Positions 32,027 through 35,255 of a stretch of DNA of 35,255 bases are shown piece after piece. The stretch is taken from the NCBI GenBank assembly GCA_021205225.1, contig JAJPXX010000210.1, positions 1 through 35,255 of the forward strand. The letters run 5' to 3'. The stretch's first letter is position 1; every line of letters begins with the position of its first letter. The notes under the pieces are model-generated. The model was not told where the DNA came from and made no database searches. It worked only from the letters and a program-made list of their open reading frames with translations. Made by a program: the position numbers and the translations under genes. This stretch comes from Lachnospiraceae bacterium (GTDB lineage: Bacteria > Bacillota > Clostridia > Lachnospirales > Lachnospiraceae).

Positions 32027-32545
32027 ATGGATTTTTTAACACTCGCTTCTGCGCGGTATTCCTGCCGCAAATTTAAACCAGAGCATTTGAAGCAATCAGA
32101 TCTTGACGTTATCCTTCGTGCAGGCCAGCTTGCACCAACTGCCACCAATGCCCAGCCGCAACATATCCTTGTCTTGAATACAGACGAAGACTGCGCAAAG
32201 CTGAAGGAATGCTCTGCATCGCAAAGCCATGCCCCGACAGCCGTGCTTGTCTGCTATGACAAGACAAAATGCTGGACCCGCTCTTACGATGGAAAGAAGA
32301 GTGGGGAAGTGGATGCTGCTATTATTACTACCCATATGATGCTTGCAGCTGCCGAAATCGGGGTTGGTTCTGTATGGGTTATGTCTTTTGATCCAGAGAA
32401 GACCCGCTCCGCTTTAAATCTTCAGGAAGAATATGAACCGGTCGCTTTCCTGATGATGGGATACCCTGCGGAGGATGCAGTTCCCACATCACGGCATACA
32501 GACAGGCTTGCTCTGGAAGAAACCGTTTCTTACGGTTCTTTTTAA
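32027..32545 (+). CDS. Nitroreductase-family FMN oxidoreductase
   Basis: A 172-residue flavoprotein of the nitroreductase superfamily, which reduces nitro groups, quinones or flavins with NAD(P)H; the natural substrate is not evident. The FMN-phosphate-binding start (SARYSCRKFKPEHL), the LAPTATNAQPQH block and the late MMGYPAEDAVPTSRHTDR are typical. It is a short form. AAAGGAGG is well placed. Divergence from the rubredoxin-flavoprotein suggests a shared redox or oxygen response, by inference only. Confidence 0.92.
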   Translation: MDFLTLASARYSCRKFKPEHLKQSDLDVILRAGQLAPTATNAQPQHILVLNTDEDCAKLKECSASQSHAPTAVLVCYDKTKCWTRSYDGKKSGEVDAAIITTHMMLAAAEIGVGSVWVMSFDPEKTRSALNLQEEYEPVAFLMMGYPAEDAVPTSRHTDRLALEETVSYGSF

Positions 32546-32618
32546 ATCATTATTCTTGAAGCCCACTGTGAAGCATCGTCTTTTAAACTAAGCAAAAACA
32601 AAACCATACAAAACTCTG

Positions 32619-32665
32619 ACTCATTCCAGAAATATGGCCAAAATCGGCCTGTATTTGGAATGAGT
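32619..32665 (+). other. Long hairpin between nitroreductase and UvrA-like genes
   Basis: ACTCATTCCA (32619-32628) pairs with TGGAATGAGT (32656-32665). AAATA/TATTT and GGCC/GGCC continue the stem to an AAAATC loop. It is followed by TGATATTTT. It may terminate the nitroreductase transcript, or act as the leader of the UvrA-like gene 60 nt downstream. Confidence 0.6.
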
Positions 32666-32725
32666 TGATATTTTAGGGTGAGAAAATTGCAATTCATTCT
32701 CATCCAGAAAATGCAGGAGAAATAT

Positions 32726-35194
32726 ATGCCGGATAAAATCATAATACGCGGAGCGAAAGTACATAACCTCAAAAACATAGATGTAGATGTGCCGCTTGGA
32801 AAAATTGTCGGGATCTGCGGCGTTTCCGGATCCGGGAAATCGTCCCTTGCCCTTGGGGTGCTGTACGCCGAGGGCTCCCGGAGATACCTGGAATCCCTCT
32901 CCACATACACGCGCAGGCGTATGACGTTTGCCTCGAAAGCGGATGTTGATGAAGTGCTGTACGTGCCAGCAGCACTTGCCCTGCGGCAGCGGCCGGGTGT
33001 ACCAGGGATCCGGAGTACATTTGGCACTGGTACGGAACTTTTAAATAGCCTCCGGCTTATGTTCTCCCGCCTGGCTAGCCACAGGTGTCCGAACGGCCAT
33101 TATGTCCAGCCATCTTTGGCCGTGGCTGCGGGGCAGGAGCTTGTCTGCCCGGAATGCGGCGAACACTTTTTCGCGCCTTCGGCAGAGGAACTCGCGTTTA
33201 ACTCGCAGGGCGCATGCGAATGCTGTGACGGCACAGGGACAATCCGGATTGTCGATGAGTCCACCCTTGTCCCGGATGATTCGCTTACCATAGATGAGGG
33301 CGCTGTCCTTCCCTGGCAGACCCTCATGTGGTCACTGATGAAAGATATTGCACGGGAAATGGGTGTACGGACGGATATCCCATTTAAGGAGCTGACTGAA
33401 AAAGAAAAGGATATTGTATTCCATGGCCCGGCTGAGAAAAAACACATCATTTATCAGAATAAGACAAATGGGGCAGCCGGGGAAATGGATTTTACATATT
33501 TTAATGCAACTTATACCGTTGAAAATGCGCTTTCCAAAGTAAAAGACGAGAAGGGAATGAAGCGGGTCGAAAAATTCCTCCGGCAGGACATATGCCCCAA
33601 ATGCCATGGTACAAGGCTCTCGGATACAGCCAGGGCTCCTCTGCTTTGCGGCATTACACTTGCGGACGCCTGCAGGATGACTCTGGAAGACCTGACAAAA
33701 TGGGTGAAAGGTGTCCCGGAGTTTTTGCCAGAAGAAATGAGACCGATGGCGGAAAGCATCTGTGAGTCTTATTTTGTCGTTGCAAAACGCCTTCTGGAAC
33801 TTGGCCTTGGCTATCTTACTTTAGACCGGGCAGCATCGACACTCTCTACTGGCGAACGACAGAGGATGCAGCTTGCCCGTGCAGTCCGAAACCGTACAAC
33901 GGGAGTCATGTATATCCTGGATGAGCCATCGATCGGCCTGCACCCGCACAATATCGCAGGCTTAAATTCCGTTATGCATGACCTGGTCACTGATGGGAAC
34001 TCGGTAATCCTGGTTGACCATGACACGCAGATCTTGTCGGAAGCAGACTGGCTGATCGAAATGGGACCAGATGCAGGCGTAAAAGGCGGCACCGTCATAG
34101 CTGAAGGTAATCTGGAAGCAATTAAAAAATCAAATGCTTCCCAGATTGCCCCATTCTTTTCACGGAAAAAAGTATTGAACCGCAAATACGAGGGCTGCCT
34201 GTTTGCAAACGGCGAAATCCATTTGGCAACCAATGCAATCCATACAGTCAAGCCGCTTGATGTCCGGATTCCAAAAGGCAGGCTTACCGTCGTAACCGGC
34301 GTCTCAGGTTCCGGTAAGACCACCATGGTTCTGGAAAGCCTTGTCCCTGGGTTGCAGGCATTAATAGATGGCAGGAAATACCCTGAGAGCGTTTCTTTGC
34401 TGGAAACACAGGGCATCAGCCATGTGAAGCTCATTGACGCAACCCCGATCGGAATCAACGTCCGTTCTACCGTGGCTACGTATGCGGATGTACACGATGA
34501 ACTGAGGAAACTGTATGCCCGCCAGTCCGCAGCAAAAGAAAAAGGCTATAAGGCCGGGGATTTTTCCTACAATACAGGCAGGCTCCGCTGCCCAGTATGC
34601 GATGGGACAGGGGAAATTGACCTCGACGTGCAGTTCCTCCCGGATGTGACAATCCCCTGTACCGCATGCCGCGGGAAACGCTACAGCAAGAATGCAGAAC
34701 AGATCTTATGGAAGAACCATGAAGGAAACAGCTATTCCCTTCCACAACTGATGGATATGGATATTAATACAGCTTTGGAAGTATGCTGCGGGATAAAATC
34801 GGTAGCTCCAAAGCTGAAAATTCTGCAAGACTTAGGACTTGGCTACCTTACCCTTGGAGAAGAAACCCCTGGGCTGTCCGGCGGCGAAGCGCAGCGGCTG
34901 AAGCTCGCCAGCGAGCTTGGCAGGAAACAGTGCGATTCCGTTTTTGTCTTCGATGAGCCTACAATTGGCCTGCATCCTCTGGATATACAGACTCTACTCA
35001 AAGTATTTGACAGCCTGATTGCAAACGGGGCAACTGTTGTAGTCATTGAGCATGACCTGGATGTAATACGCTCATCGGATTATGTCATTGACATGGGACC
35101 AGGAGGCGGGGAAGCCGGCGGTCAGATAGTGGCGAGCGGGACACCGATGGAGATAAAGAATAACCCTCAAAGTATCACAGGGAGGTACATATGA
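32726..35194 (+). CDS. Class II UvrA-like ABC ATPase (excinuclease A paralogue)
   Basis: An 822-residue tandem ABC ATPase of the UvrA family. Both nucleotide sites are intact: Walker A GVSGSGKSS (about residue 33) and GVSGSGKTT (about 525), signatures LSTGERQRMQLA (about 372) and LSGGEAQRLKLA (about 716), and Walker B with DEPSIGLHP and DEPTIGLHP. Zinc modules CPxC...CxxC are visible around residues 130-165, CPKCHGTRL and CPVCDGTG...CTACRGKRY. After the first half-site only about 20 residues separate HRCPNGH from VCPECGEHF, where canonical UvrA has the UvrB-binding domain. It is therefore UvrA2/DrrC-like and probably not the main excision-repair UvrA; such proteins often protect against DNA-binding drugs. 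The ATG at 32726 has AGGAG 6 nt upstream, 16 codons after the track start. Confidence 0.92.
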   Translation: MPDKIIIRGAKVHNLKNIDVDVPLGKIVGICGVSGSGKSSLALGVLYAEGSRRYLESLSTYTRRRMTFASKADVDEVLYVPAALALRQRPGVPGIRSTFGTGTELLNSLRLMFSRLASHRCPNGHYVQPSLAVAAGQELVCPECGEHFFAPSAEELAFNSQGACECCDGTGTIRIVDESTLVPDDSLTIDEGAVLPWQTLMWSLMKDIAREMGVRTDIPFKELTEKEKDIVFHGPAEKKHIIYQNKTNGAAGEMDFTYFNATYTVENALSKVKDEKGMKRVEKFLRQDICPKCHGTRLSDTARAPLLCGITLADACRMTLEDLTKWVKGVPEFLPEEMRPMAESICESYFVVAKRLLELGLGYLTLDRAASTLSTGERQRMQLARAVRNRTTGVMYILDEPSIGLHPHNIAGLNSVMHDLVTDGNSVILVDHDTQILSEADWLIEMGPDAGVKGGTVIAEGNLEAIKKSNASQIAPFFSRKKVLNRKYEGCLFANGEIHLATNAIHTVKPLDVRIPKGRLTVVTGVSGSGKTTMVLESLVPGLQALIDGRKYPESVSLLETQGISHVKLIDATPIGINVRSTVATYADVHDELRKLYARQSAAKEKGYKAGDFSYNTGRLRCPVCDGTGEIDLDVQFLPDVTIPCTACRGKRYSKNAEQILWKNHEGNSYSLPQLMDMDINTALEVCCGIKSVAPKLKILQDLGLGYLTLGEETPGLSGGEAQRLKLASELGRKQCDSVFVFDEPTIGLHPLDIQTLLKVFDSLIANGATVVVIEHDLDVIRSSDYVIDMGPGGGEAGGQIVASGTPMEIKNNPQSITGRYI

Positions 35195-35255
35195 CAGAAA
35201 CCATCAGAAAATCATAATGGAAGACCTGGATATCGTTGGAAATATATATACAGAC
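35191..35255 (+). pseudogene. Start of a further gene, apparently frameshifted or starting internally
   Basis: AGGGAGG stands 5 nt before an ATG (35191) that overlaps the UvrA-like stop (ATGA) but stops after 8 codons. One more A in the AAAA run at about 35207-35210 would give MTETIRKIIMEDLDIVGNIYTD, running off the window. Alternatively a gene starts at ATG 35217, which has no ribosome-binding site. Too little sequence remains to identify it. Confidence 0.35.

Noticed and set aside
32542-33027. 161-residue minus-strand ORF overlapping the UvrA-like start
   Set aside because: It lies antisense to the Walker A region of a clearly real gene and has no recognisable features.
1-35255. CRISPR arrays, tRNA/rRNA genes, insertion sequences or prophage genes
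   Set aside because: No regularly spaced identical repeats, no transposase or integrase motifs and no recognisable tRNA or rRNA sequence were found by reading. A tRNAscan or Infernal run would be needed to be certain.

Overview
The window reads as chromosomal DNA of a spore-forming, low-to-mid GC Firmicute, most likely a gut Lachnospiraceae-type Clostridium. The indications are an alpha/beta-type small acid-soluble spore protein, YlbJ, RecU, a RelQ-type alarmone synthetase, the HisZ plus short HisG pair, a short RNase G, the TIGR03960/TIGR03936 radical-SAM pair and a Cna_B-repeat surface protein with an SPKTG sorting signal. The genus cannot be settled from the sequence alone.

Layout. 1-0.3 kb: a spore DNA-binding protein (apparently with an ATT start) and its terminator. 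0.4-1.4 kb (-): a Na+/Ca2+ exchanger-type antiporter. 1.66-3.4 kb: rsmD-coaD-coiled-coil protein behind a perfect-consensus sigma-A promoter, ending at a terminator that lies inside the convergent ylbJ gene. 4.3-5.3 kb: an M23 lipoprotein divergent from ylbJ. 5.4-12.6 kb: one long run of seven genes (relQ, RsmF-like methyltransferase, HAD phosphatase, YgiQ-type radical SAM, membrane protein, RluA-type pseudouridine synthase, recU), ending with stop codons that overlap those of a convergent secreted HEETH-containing protein. That last gene has a LexA-box-like site in its upstream region.

13.8-19.2 kb: a histidine operon, hisZ-hisG-hisD-hisB-his(A/F-like)IE, with its own promoter and terminator. 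It supplies the ATP-PRT complex, HisI/HisE steps, IGP dehydratase and histidinol dehydrogenase. HisA, HisF, HisH, HisC and histidinol phosphatase are not in the window. The N-terminal barrel fused to HisIE looks non-catalytic.

19.2-26.1 kb: a promoter, a ~260-nt structured leader and a 2193-residue cell-wall-anchored protein with six Cna_B repeats. 26.1-30.1 kb: RNase G (-) divergent from the TIGR03960 and TIGR03936 radical-SAM genes. 30.2-35.2 kb: a rubredoxin-glutamate synthase-like flavoprotein (-), a divergent nitroreductase with palindromic operator-like sequence between them, and a class II (UvrB-independent) UvrA-like ATPase. A partial or frameshifted ORF follows at the right edge.

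No tRNA, rRNA, CRISPR array, insertion sequence or phage module was recognised. The least explained parts are the HEETH protein with its SOS-like site, the structured leader of the giant surface protein, and the degenerate HisA/F barrel.
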